Positions 25,850-35,924 of a stretch of DNA of 64,000 nucleotides are shown here, piece after piece. The translations under genes and the position numbers were made by a program. Location: the NCBI RefSeq assembly GCF_018143015.1, contig NC_054751.1, positions 15,981,292 through 16,045,291 on the forward strand, in the 5' to 3' direction. Below the pieces are notes generated by a model. That model ran no database searches and was not told where the DNA came from. It saw only the letters and a list, made by a program, of their open reading frames with translations. The first letter of the stretch is position 1. Each line of letters begins with the position of its first letter. This DNA is from Lytechinus variegatus. Taxonomy: Eukaryota > Echinodermata > Echinoidea > Temnopleuroida > Toxopneustidae.

Positions 25850-27085
25850 AGGAGGAGGTTTTTGCATTAATTAAGCATTGTATTTTAAAAAAAAAAATGA
25901 CACTTTTCTTTCTATTTCCCTATGGCCAATGGCTGGTGAATAATTGGGCCCTTATCTTGTTGGCATAACATAACAGCTTGTTACCACGGCAACGGTTTCC
26001 TCGTGTTTTTTCTCCAATCCGAGTAAATGAGTATTCCCCAATTGGGCTCCTGAGATGCCAGTAGCTTGTTTTTTAATTGCTATGGAGATTGCTCATCGTT
26101 TCTTCTTTTTTTCTAGCCATGATCCATAGGGATTTTTTTTCATTGCCCCCTTTCCCTTCAAAATTTACGACCACCCCTTGTCTTTTTGAGGACATTCTTC
26201 CTGTTGACACTCTTTTTATCACTAAAACAAGGGGTAGAACATTGCGATGCTGGAGATGACATACATGTAACAAGAAATTCAAGCATTAGGGCACGAAATA
26301 ATAGTCAAATCACTCTAAATGTCAAGGATTTGAAATAATCATATGGGCTCCGAATAGAGACTAGCCGAAGATTGGGTAAATTTTGAATCCGAAGTATTTA
26401 TTAAAGGATAAAGATTCAGATCCCGCGTTCTACATCTGATTCGGATGTAGGTTGGTCACTTTTCCAAGCAGATCTGAATATTTGTTTTGTTCTATCATGA
26501 AATGTGATGTATTTTTTTCTTAATAGAGTACAGTTGGTTCCTCCCTTAACAAGTGGTAACCATTGTTGTGATTGTGATCCGATACTGTCAAATCTGTAAA
26601 AATAAAATATCCGATATTCTTGTAATTGAATACGAAAAAATAATGGGTGCGTGACATAAAAAATAAAAATTAAAAAAAATGGTTTGCATTAATGCCATTC
26701 GTGTAGCGCATAATAACTTTCTTGAGAAAATAAGCGAAATTTCAATGTGCCATAAATTCGAATTCCGATTTTTATATAAAAAAATCAGCGTTATGCTTTT
26801 TTTTCTCTAGCTATTTGAATATTTTTTTTTTTTTGGGAGGGGGAGGGTGAACCGCCCTTTAAAGTACTGATTTTTGCCTTGCAAAGTCGACTCACATTGC
26901 GGTCAAGATCATACATTTTATAAGTATATCAATACATGGGGCTGTGAGTAATTTCATACGTAATCTCGACCGGATTAATATTTCACCTCGCGGGAACAGA
27001 CAGAATGACCTCTTTCCGTAATTGAAACCATTTTTAAAGTATAAAATCTCCCAAATTAAAAAAAAGAAAATCAACCCCCTTTTAT
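25850..27085. other. AT-rich intronic sequence
   Basis: No supported exon or bounded repeat; a T run passes into GGGAGGGGGAGGG near 26821-26848. Confidence 0.4.
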
Positions 27086-27400
27086 AATGATAATGATGAT
27101 AATAATAATAATAGTAAGGATGATGATGATAATAATAATAATAATAATAATGATGATAATAATAATAATAATAACAGTAATAATGATAATAATAATAATA
27201 ATGATAATAATAATAACAGTAATAATGATAATAATAATAATAACAGTAATAATAATAATAATAATAATAACAGTAATAATGATAATAATAATAATAACAG
27301 TAATAATGATAATTATAATAATAATAGCAGTAATAATAATAGTAATAATAATGATAATTACAAGAAGAAGAATACTAATGATAATTACTATAATGTTAAT
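27086..27400. repeat. Imperfect (AAT)n microsatellite
   Basis: Long runs of AATAAT are broken at regular spacing by AACAGTAATAATGATAAT, so part of the tract is a higher-order repeat of 18-30 bases. The Ile-rich open frame across it is not coding. Confidence 0.9.
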
Positions 27401-27411
27401 AATAAATATAG

Positions 27412-27530
27412 GCCTACGACATTATGTTTCAAGCGCCGCCTACTATTACCCAGGCTTTAACTCGGCTACTCCGAGTGTCCGGTACCCATTTACAACACCT
27501 GGGTGGAGAGAGGCAAAGGCTTGATTTCTT
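27412..27530. repeat. Possible SINE fragment next to the (AAT)n tract
   Basis: It contains ATTACCCAGGCTTTAACTCG, CCGGTACCCATTTACAACAC and CTGGGTGGAGAGAGGCAAAG. I associate 'ggtacccattta...ctgggtggagag.ggcaa' with a dispersed repeat of echinoderms. The boundaries are not visible. Confidence 0.35.
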
Positions 27531-27875
27531 CTCAAAACTGTAATGAATATTTTATTGGGACTGAAATTCCAAACCGTATCGGAGACTGGAACAAAATGAC
27601 GCCAGAGGGGCCAGGGTTAATGCGATAAGTGGAAACAAACGACCTTCGTCCATCAGAAATCTAATAGTGGACATTATAGAACTAGGCGTCTTAACATATT
27701 GCTTTTACTATTTACAAAATTACTATTCATTTCATTGCATTAAACTCCAGCTTCCAAATTTAATTATTGGTGAACTTGTCAAGTCTTGATCTTTCATCTG
27801 TCCTTGATAGGGCTAATGAGGAGAGGTAGTGTGTTCCTTTGAAATAAGTTTACTTAATTGCCACAACACAGACAA

Positions 27876-28108
27876 CACTTCAAAAACTCCGGTGTTGATT
27901 TAACACTAGCCCGGAAGCTATATTAGGTCCACACCAGAGGAGTATTGAAACAACACCAGTTTGGAATCAAGCCGATGTTGTTTTTGGTGTTGTATAACAC
28001 ATATCAGGTGTAAGACCAAAACGAAACTGGTGTTGTTTAACACTTCTCTGGTGTGGACATATATAGATTCCGGGCTGGTGTTAAATTAACACCGGAGTTT
28101 TTGCAGTG
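27876..28108. mobile_element. Foldback MITE rich in GGTGTTA units (relative)
   Basis: CACTTCAAAAACTCCGGTGT at the left is inverted at the right as ACACCGGAGTTTTTGCAGTG. The arms continue as TTAACACTAGCCCGGAA against TTCCGGGCTGGTGTTAA. The interior again alternates GGTGT and ACACC. A degenerate third piece of the same style runs on to about 28265. Confidence 0.75.
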
Positions 28109-28269
28109 TACACAACAAATGTGGTGTTATCTGGTGTAAATAGAATACCAAGCATGTCATTTCAATCCTGTGTTATAGTACTAGTTCCGCACCCATGGGT
28201 ACAATAAGAGTTGTTACTCATTGGTGTAGGGTGTAATTTTAACATTTCGTCCTCAGATTTACAGTGTAA

Positions 28270-29930
28270 TTATAAGAAATTAATGTAGCAGACGATACAT
28301 AAGCCCTGCTATTTTCTTGGTCCTTTGAGTAAAAATAAGTTGATTTCCTTCCGGAAGGAAGAAGGGATTGTTTAGATCTTTAATTTCTGATCAATATTTA
28401 CGTTAGCTTCGGGACTTTGCGTCGATATAACAAAATTGCAAATTACAATTTGAAATTAAAAGATCGTTTCTTCCAAATGTAAGAGAATGGAAACTTTTTT
28501 AAACCTGTTTTTCGGCAATTTATTATCAATAAACAGTCTGGAAAGTTCTTAAAAGAGTCTAATTGATTTCTTGCAATAGTAACAGAATATCAAGAATCAT
28601 TCCTCGTAAAATACGATGAATAGTTTAACTCATATCTCCTTGGTTTAATTTCATTTAATCCCCGCAAGGAGCTGCTGACAATTTTAGATGGCTACACTTT
28701 CTCGTGCAGACGAGTATAGACCGCTAAAACCATAATGAATCAAGCCGTCTCCGTTAATCGATCACGATCGCTATCATCGCCATTCTTTGGAGAAGTGCAA
28801 TCGTTGTCTGCTTACAAGATATCTTTACGCCCGATTTAACATTTTACCGCCAAATAGAACTCGTCTGAGAGAAAATGTAGGCGCGCATCCATAGGGAAAT
28901 GTTTAAACAATAGTAGGAATATTTCGACTTATTTGGCTCGGTGGGCATCATGTTTACCGTTGATTTTTCATTAAATCTTGACCCCCCCCCTCAACTTCAG
29001 CGGATCCGATCCGGGTTTTTTTTGAGAGATGTCTCTCCGAAGCCTTATTTTAAACGCGCTATCTTTTATTTGTTTGGAATAACAGACCGATTTCATAATT
29101 CAATTACATACCAATTTACATAATAATTTATCGATATCTTCCTTTGATTTTTTTTTCTTTACTATTTTCTTTATCACTAGATTATCAAACTGATGCTTGT
29201 TAATTCTTTTTGCGACACCACCATAGGGAAATAAATCAATAATTTGAGAAAGTTACTTCAGGCAACGAATTTTGATATTTCTCAGAGTCAGTGGGATAGG
29301 ATTTATCAGGGGAAGGGGTGAAATGTTCTCGACAGGAAAAAAAAGGTCCTGGTGGCATGTGTCATATTTTACTAACCCATACCAGTACAGAATCCGTGCC
29401 TGCTCAGAGTTAAATCACTATTATAATACTACATGCATATTAAAAAAAATAAATGAATTCGCTCCCTGTTTTCCCCAAATTTCTTGTCGAAAATGTTCTC
29501 TTAATTTTTTTTATAATAAGTCACGAGAATACACACCTTGACAACAGAGAGTAAGATGAATCTATGTTTAAAACTTCACACGAGAATCGGTAGGACTTTT
29601 TGATTCATAATTATGAAGAGAATGGAAGTGAGGCAAAAACGCCGTTACACTCAAATTATTTGATTTCAAATCATATACTAGTATTGAACTTACCTTTCAC
29701 CATATTTATGTCGGTGATATTAAAGGGGGAAACAATCTTTGTCTTCCTAATCCGCATTTTTTTTAGTACATTTGTGAGTACATTGTAGGCCTGTCACAAT
29801 CCCCCCTTTTTTTAATTAGCATGCAATCTCAACGGAAAATAAAGTTCATTACAGAAACCATGCAGGAAAAATAGGTTCAAATTGATATAGCAATGATGAT
29901 TTTCAAATCAATATGGAACGATAATACTGC
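28270..29930. other. AT-rich intronic sequence
   Basis: No supported gene or bounded repeat. Confidence 0.4.
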
Positions 29931-29982
29931 AGTCACGCCAACAAACGAACTGTCATTTGAAATTTTTGAAAGCTTTGATCTG

Positions 29983-30171
29983 TCCCGTAACACAAAGTTT
30001 AGCGATCAATCGCTAAATTAAACGGCCTATCAAGATCATCGTTGCATGCGCAAATATGTAAGAACCGCACTGATTCGTTCCTGATCAGAATTTTAAACCA
30101 AATGCGCGTGTAACATTGAACTTGATTGGTCAGTTAATTTAGCGATTGATCGCTAATTTTTGTGTTACGGA
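29983..30171. mobile_element. MITE with CCCGTAACACAAAG ends (nested, first of two)
   Basis: Left TCCCGTAACACAAAGTTTAG and right TTTTTGTGTTACGGA are inverted, and AGCGATCAATCGCTAA occurs at both subterminal positions as a palindrome. Confidence 0.75.
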
Positions 30172-30320
30172 GTCCCGTAACGCAAAGATTAGCGATTAAT
30201 CGCTCATTTTGAAAGAACAGTTCTGATTGGTTCTGCAGGGCAGTCTACCCAACAAAATGCGCATGCAAAGATGACCTTGATAGGCCGTTTAATTTAGCGA
30301 TTGATCGCTAGTGTGTTACG
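30172..30320. mobile_element. MITE with CCCGTAACGCAAAG ends (nested, second of two)
   Basis: It starts immediately after the first copy (GAGTCCCGTAACGCAAAG) and ends CGATCGCTAGTGTGTTACG. The interior (TGCGCATGCAAAGATGACCT) is close to the reverse complement of a segment of the first copy, so the two are in opposite orientation. Confidence 0.7.
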
Positions 30321-30339
30321 CCGGTGTGACTGTGCCATT

Positions 30340-31922
30340 TAAGGTGTCTTTAAAATGCGTTACAAAAACTAAAGGAAACACGAAAAAGAAATCTTTATAT
30401 ATAGAATGAGAACCTCTTGAAATTTCCGTAGGGCATTTGTAGAATCCCTCGGTGAATTGAGAAGAGCACTTAAGAGTCCTATTCTGCCAAGCTTTATTAT
30501 TTGTGTTGAGGGAACTTGGAATTATTTTGTCTGAAGGCATGCGACCGTTTCCGGTTAGTACTAAAGCCTATACAGCTGCATGTTCAATGAATTTGCATAG
30601 AGTATGCATCTCGAGAACTTGCGATCATTGAATACTATAGTATTTTGTTTCTATTTATGGATGCTTAAAGAGTACATAATAAATGATAATAATAAGAAAA
30701 TTATCAAACGCATGGAGTTATATTTACCCCGCATTTTGCAGGTTGTTCTCCTAGTATTATTGCAGATATTTTTTTCTGTTACAAGCCTATAAAGCTGAAA
30801 GGTGAAAATTAATCACCATGAAGATAGTTGATTCTATTAAAAGCAGAAAAATAAAGTAAATAAAATAAAGTATAAGATGCTAGATTATGCCTTTTTTAGC
30901 TTTTCATATTTGTGTATCCAAGTGCCATTAGTCACGTATCATCAGATCCATAAATGTATGCATATTTCAAAGTATTCACACGTTCCTCCCTTTGTTGGGA
31001 GCATTCTAATCTAGCAGTCATCGCTATATTTCAATGTTGCCCGAACTTTTCTATCATTTGTATGGTGGTGGTCCTCCGTAAAATGCAAAAGAAATATGGA
31101 AAGAAATTTTTTAAAGTATATATATTTTCGCTGCCTCGTCATTACAAACTCATCTTCTCCAACACACATAACCAAACTTGCCGTGCCGTCAGCGTTATTC
31201 CATCACGTGACATTGTGCTCACGTGGCTTGAGGCTCGAGTTTAAGAAGGCAGGTTGATACCATTTATCAACTCAAATTAAAGGGGGTGTATAATTATGTA
31301 CAGATGCAGCTTACCTTTTAATTGCATTTAAGATTATGAATTAAGTTAAGCTGTTGCCAAAATCTTATAGAGAGGAAGCGAGGCCGGGGTTTTGTTTACC
31401 CCCCCCGAAAAAAAAAGTTACTGCAAAGAAAAAATGAAATGAAAGGATAAAGCATAATTAATGTTTTGATAAGATGCTTAACTCTAACACAAAATAGATT
31501 CTCATTTAAAAGTCTCTGGTTTTGCTAGCTCGCAAATATTGATTAAAATTGCTGTTTATGCCACGCTCTCCCCCATGACAGATGCTGCAGGTAAAGATAA
31601 AATGAAAATGTTCAAGAAAACAAAGGTTGTAAGTGCGACTTGGGATGTTGCAAGAAAACTTAATTTTCTCTCCACCGACACCATCCTGTCCTCGCTTCGC
31701 ACAAACCTACATGGAAAATGACTGTTTAGGGGGAAGCAGTATTTTCTGCAATAAAACAATTTCCTGATCCGATCTGTATTCGAAACCTTAAATCATTATA
31801 GTCCCATGACGACGATGGACTTTAAATATTTGAGAATGATTACCCTAAACTAATGTTTGCATCAAAATCGATTTTGTTGACAAGGACGAACCGAAATAAA
31901 TATTTCAGCATGTTCTGATATT
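30340..31922. other. AT-rich intronic sequence
   Basis: No supported exon. Short open frames near 31540-31720 have no splice context that fits the receptor cyclase. Confidence 0.4.
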
Positions 31923-32493
31923 GAAGGTCAAGTCCAACCCAGTAAAATGTTGATTTGATAAACAGAGAAAACTCAAACTAGCAAAACGCTGACAATATCA
32001 TCAAAATCGGATATAAAATAAGAAAGTTATGATATTTCCCAAAGCAGTGATATGCATAATTCAGTGACATACACATGAGACAGTCATGACAGACATGAGA
32101 CGATATCGATATTCTTCACTCACTATTTTGTTTTGTTTTTTATCGTTTGAATTAGACATTATTTCATTTTTTACATATTTGACAATAAGGACCAACTTGA
32201 CTGAACCATATTGTATTAAACCATGTTGATTCCATAAGTTCAAGTAGGAATTAATCAACGTTTCCCTTGACAATGAGGGGAAAATAAGAATATTTCATAT
32301 TTCATGTAAAGAAAAAGTGAGTGGATAACGTCATCAGTCTTCCATTTGCATACCGACCAGGATGTGCATATAACTTTTTTTGTGTTTGTTATTTTACAAT
32401 TATTTTGATGAAATTTTCAGTGTTATGCTTGTTGGATTTTTCTCATTTTTTTATCAAATAAACTTTGTGTTGGGGTAGACTTGTCCTGTAAAG
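31923..32493. mobile_element. About 570-bp MITE of the AAGTCCA-end superfamily, diverged
   Basis: Left AAGGTCAAGTCCAACCC and right GGGTAGACTTGTCCTGTAAA are imperfect inverted ends. The subterminal TCATCAAAATCGGATATAAAAT and AAGAAAGTTATGA match the 58751 copy. Confidence 0.7.
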
Positions 32494-32649
32494 AAAACGA
32501 GTAAAATAGTCGTGCTATACCTACGATATATGTCGTCGTACATGTCGAAATGGTGACCAAATTCTCATCTCAATTTCTGCCGTTGAACATACATACATTA
32601 TTAAGCAAACAACCAATGCGTAGCCCGCGCATCTATTGAGACGGTTACA

Positions 32650-32795
32650 CTTCGTATTTCCGAAGCTTCGTAATTCGAAGGTTCTTTATTCCGAAGGTTC
32701 GTAATTCCGAAACACGTAAATTGCCTATACCTCGATGTTCGTTAATCCGAAAACGAAAAAGGGTTCGTTAATCCGAACATTTGTGGCGTAATTCG
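32650..32795. repeat. Short tandem repeat with TTCGTAATTCCGAA units, running into the gap
   Basis: Units of the form TTCG(T)TAATTCCGAA recur every 15-25 bases with small changes. The array is cut off by the run of N. Tandem repeats of this kind commonly break assemblies, which probably explains the gap. Confidence 0.75.
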
Positions 32796-33295
32796 NNNNN
32801 NNNNNNNNNNNNNNNNNNNNNNNNNNNNNNNNNNNNNNNNNNNNNNNNNNNNNNNNNNNNNNNNNNNNNNNNNNNNNNNNNNNNNNNNNNNNNNNNNNNN
32901 NNNNNNNNNNNNNNNNNNNNNNNNNNNNNNNNNNNNNNNNNNNNNNNNNNNNNNNNNNNNNNNNNNNNNNNNNNNNNNNNNNNNNNNNNNNNNNNNNNNN
33001 NNNNNNNNNNNNNNNNNNNNNNNNNNNNNNNNNNNNNNNNNNNNNNNNNNNNNNNNNNNNNNNNNNNNNNNNNNNNNNNNNNNNNNNNNNNNNNNNNNNN
33101 NNNNNNNNNNNNNNNNNNNNNNNNNNNNNNNNNNNNNNNNNNNNNNNNNNNNNNNNNNNNNNNNNNNNNNNNNNNNNNNNNNNNNNNNNNNNNNNNNNNN
33201 NNNNNNNNNNNNNNNNNNNNNNNNNNNNNNNNNNNNNNNNNNNNNNNNNNNNNNNNNNNNNNNNNNNNNNNNNNNNNNNNNNNNNNNNNNNNNNN
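32796..33295. other. Assembly gap (500 N)
   Basis: The run is exactly 500 N, a conventional placeholder, so the true length is unknown. It lies 620 bases upstream of the first recognised cyclase-domain exon. Confidence 0.98.
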
Positions 33296-33914
33296 TTGAT
33301 ATCAAAAGTAGATATCAAACACACACGGATTTTACTGTCGACAGGCCTGGGGTCAATTCTCTTGCTCAGTCGCCGCGCTATCTCGCATTAAAGAAACCAA
33401 AATATATTTTTTAGTGGATATCGTCACTTCATTTGGAAAGGTATTCTCCCCATCCCACCCACCTGCCCCATTCGGATCATGTGGCTCACAAAAATCGGTT
33501 TACATGCCTATCCTCTTCACTGGCATTTTCCCTGACGAAGTATGCCAAGTACGCCACTGACCTGGGAAACTCAGCACCTTGCGGTTGCAAATCACGCGTC
33601 TGAAATTTACTTTTACATATCTTGTTCTTGTTTTTGACTTGCCATTATATCGGTTGTTCAATTATTTTTATTATCATAATCTTTGTATTTTGTATTTTTG
33701 TGGTATTCATTGTTTTTAATTTGTCAATAATTGCAATTGTTTGACATAAGCAAAATGAAATACACATACCGATTTCAATATCATCTCGCTGCAAAATAGT
33801 ATGGTAACAAATGATCGACCATAAATATCATGGACCCTACCACAAAAATACTCAATTGACCTATCAATCATCAACCGATCACTCAGTCTGCGGTGTTTTA
33901 CATTTCCATGCCAG
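33296..33914. other. Intronic sequence between the gap and the first catalytic exon
   Basis: I looked here for the preceding cyclase exon, which should end ...DVYK, and did not find it. Confidence 0.45.
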
Positions 33915-34090
33915 GTTGAGACGATAGGAGATGCATACATGGTAGTCAGCGGGCTTCCTCGGCGGAACGGCAACCGTCATGCCCGGTGAGATAGCTTGTG
34001 TCGCACTGGAGCTTCTAACCGGAGCTAGGAACTTCAGGATACGACACAAACCAGACCATCAGCTACAGATCCGGATAGGCATTAATACAG
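33915..34090 (+). CDS. Receptor guanylyl cyclase, catalytic-domain exon (one extra base)
   Basis: After the acceptor TTTCCATGCCAG the exon reads [20 protein letters not shown], then RH, and in another frame [20 protein letters not shown] through to RIGINT before a GTAATG donor. This is the core of the class III adenylyl/guanylyl cyclase domain. The D of [11 protein letters not shown] and the RIGI.TG segment help form the GTP- and metal-binding site. The exon is 176 bases, but phase requires 175: the run CCC at 33982-33984 has one base more than R-H-A-G-E-I-A needs. So either the assembled sequence has an error here or the gene copy is frameshifted. The upstream exon that should end ...DVYK is not seen. 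Confidence 0.85.
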
Positions 34091-34684
34091 GTAATGTCTT
34101 TATATTTGTACCGTCTTCTTGCGATGACGATGATGTTCTAGAATTTTTCTATTTGCTTTGCATTTATGTAGGATCTATTTCATCATCCCCGGAACATAAG
34201 CCAAAATTTGTCTTTTATATATTTTTGGTAATTATTAAGGAGAGATTGGGTGGGGTTCCCACAACAAGAATATCTTGGTAACGCCGTAAAGATACTGGCT
34301 CTTCTTGTCTCTTGTCTTCTTTCATTGTCTTCATTTGGCAATTAGAATTACTGGAAAATTTGGTCAGTCTTTCTAAAACATACGCCTGCTAATTCATAGA
34401 CTGTGACTCTCCTTATTCTCGAGACAAATGTTCCGTAGGACCCGTGGCAGCAGCAGTATTCGGGCTGCCGATTCCAAGCTCAGACTTCCTAGATTCTACT
34501 CCGGCAATTGACAGACTTATGATGGCACTCCTTACTATCTAAATAAGTCCTCTCCAAGTCCCGTTGCAGGCTGAGGGGTTAAAGGACGAACCATGCCAAG
34601 GCCAGTCCTCTTGAAACCTCCTCCCAAAATTGTTTTAGTACTAAAAAGGTGCCCCTCCTTCCCTCTAAATAAATCTTTATCAAG
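34091..34684 (+). other. Intron with two decayed copies of the start of the next exon
   Basis: At 34437-34540 a TAG acceptor-like site is followed by codons for GPVAAAVFGLPIP, which then run to a stop. At about 34558-34625 AAGTCCCGTTGCAGG leads to ACCATGCCAAGG. Both align with the true exon start at 34685 (AAGGCCCTGTAGCTGCAGG ... [26 protein letters not shown]). They look like relics of tandem exon duplication. Confidence 0.5.
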
Positions 34685-34875
34685 GCCCTGTAGCTGCAGG
34701 AGTGGTAGGGCTGACCATGCCGAGATTCTGTCTCTTTGGAGATACTGTCAACACCGCATCCAGGATGGAATCAAACAGCTTGCCTCAGAAGATCCACATT
34801 AGCTCAGACACAGCAGCAGTGCTCAAGGAAGTTGGAGGTTACGTCATGGAGAAAAGAGGCCTTATCAATATCAAG
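34685..34875 (+). CDS. Receptor guanylyl cyclase, catalytic-domain exon
   Basis: Together with the last base of the previous exon, this codes for [30 protein letters not shown] and [10 protein letters not shown], then a stretch ending [13 protein letters not shown] is one of the strongest signatures of receptor guanylyl cyclases: the N-T-A-S-R segment contacts the nucleotide, and the Cys in FCLFGD is typical of guanylyl rather than adenylyl cyclases. The acceptor (CTTTATCAAG) has a weak pyrimidine tract; the donor is GTAAGA. The phase is 1 on entry and 0 on exit, which fits both neighbours. No break is visible in this exon. Family and function are secure; the particular receptor subtype is not. 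Confidence 0.92.
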
Positions 34876-35440
34876 GTAAGACTAGGGTAGAGTATTACAT
34901 GAAACAAAAAGTCATTGGAACAACCGGATGCAGGATTTTGATACCTTATATCAAAGTGGAAAATCGCTGATTATATTTCATGAAATGCTTCTCCGCTTGC
35001 CTGATATCCCGAGTCCTACAACTAAAATTTTGCGAATCTTGCCAAAATATCCCAACAGTTTCCTAAGCTTAAATTCTTTACCTCACATAATTTCTAAACC
35101 TCACTCTAAAAATAGGCGTAGACAGAAACAAAGAGTTTCCTATCCATGTAACGGTACAATTAATTATCAGAGTCAGTGTTGTTGCCCTTGGTTTAGCGAC
35201 AACCTCAGCCATCAACCTCCAAATTTACCCTGCCATAAAATTTAAGAAAGCAAGTCTTAAACTGGTAAGGATTGGCCATGTATAGGATCACCCAGCAGAG
35301 TAACAAACGATCAGAATTCATTCAAATAATGAGCTTAGTGAATTTGTTGTATTAGCTGATCGAAGCTTATTATGCTATTCGAGCGATACACACATGGATT
35401 TTGAATTTTTACTGTGACACCGCACTATCTTTGTTTCTAG
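34876..35440 (+). other. Intron of the receptor cyclase
   Basis: There is a GTAAGA donor and a TTTGTTTCTAG acceptor. No other feature is seen in it. Confidence 0.7.
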
Positions 35441-35532
35441 GGTAAAGGCCAGATGACGACGTATTGGTTGCTCGGGACAGACAGTTCGATAAGACCACAT
35501 TACTCAATCGATACTGCAATCAGCAAGAAAAT
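35441..35532 (+). CDS. Receptor guanylyl cyclase, end of the catalytic domain
   Basis: The exon reads GKGQMTTYWLLGTDSSIRPH and ends in ISKK plus two bases of the next codon. G-K-G-x-M-x-T-Y-W-L-L-G is the conserved last strand of the cyclase domain in receptor guanylyl cyclases. The acceptor is TTTGTTTCTAG and the donor is GTAAGT. Phase runs 0 to 2, matching the exon before and the exon after. Confidence 0.9.
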
Positions 35533-35924
35533 GTAAGTTACAAACCGACCTGACGTCATCAGTGACGAAATTGTGTTTTAATGTAAAGGGACGGAGGGAA
35601 TAAAAAAAATCAATACCAATGTTGAATTTATGGTTTGGGTTATTCCAAATTGCAACATATAACACTGTTTTGTTTAAATCGCAAAGTGTGATCTGAACAC
35701 TTGTTGGTGCGATCAATGATTACATTAATTTTATCAACAGGTTGTAACACAACATGATAATCTTCCTTTTGATCAGAAATAATAAGCCACTTCAAGTTGA
35801 GCATATTTCGTTGGCACTGATACCATAAAAAAAGTAATCTGAAGCAAATAAGATGATCTGTCAAAGGATAAACCTACTACATTAGTTTGTGGCTTATACT
35901 TTGCAACGTTCTCTTCCATATTAG
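35533..35924 (+). other. Intron of the receptor cyclase
   Basis: AT-rich, with a GTAAGT donor and a CTTCCATATTAG acceptor. No other feature is seen. Confidence 0.7.

Larger units (their letters stand above)
29931..30336. mobile_element. MITE with CAGTCAC ends, split by two inserted MITEs
   Basis: The left fragment CAGTCACGCCAACAAACGAA...GAAAGCTTTGATC and the right fragment CCGGTGTGACTGTG belong to the family seen intact at 23476-23578. Between them lie two CCCGTAAC-end elements in a row (29983-30171 and 30172-30320). Confidence 0.65.
6298..33914 (+). other. Presumed intron(s) of the receptor cyclase, about 27.6 kb, expected exons not found
   Basis: After the ectodomain exon, the second half of the ectodomain, a membrane helix, the kinase-homology domain, the dimerisation helix and the first half of the cyclase domain should follow. 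I looked for their usual motifs (for example the cyclase FSDIVGFT and the kinase-like GDVYSFG) in all plus-strand frames by eye and saw none. The stretch holds repeats listed separately, AT-rich unique DNA and a 500-N gap. The missing exons may lie in the gap, may be too short or diverged for me to spot, or may be lost. Confidence 0.5.

Noticed and set aside
27087-27524. 145-codon plus-strand frame rich in Ile
   Set aside because: It is a translation of the (AAT)n microsatellite.
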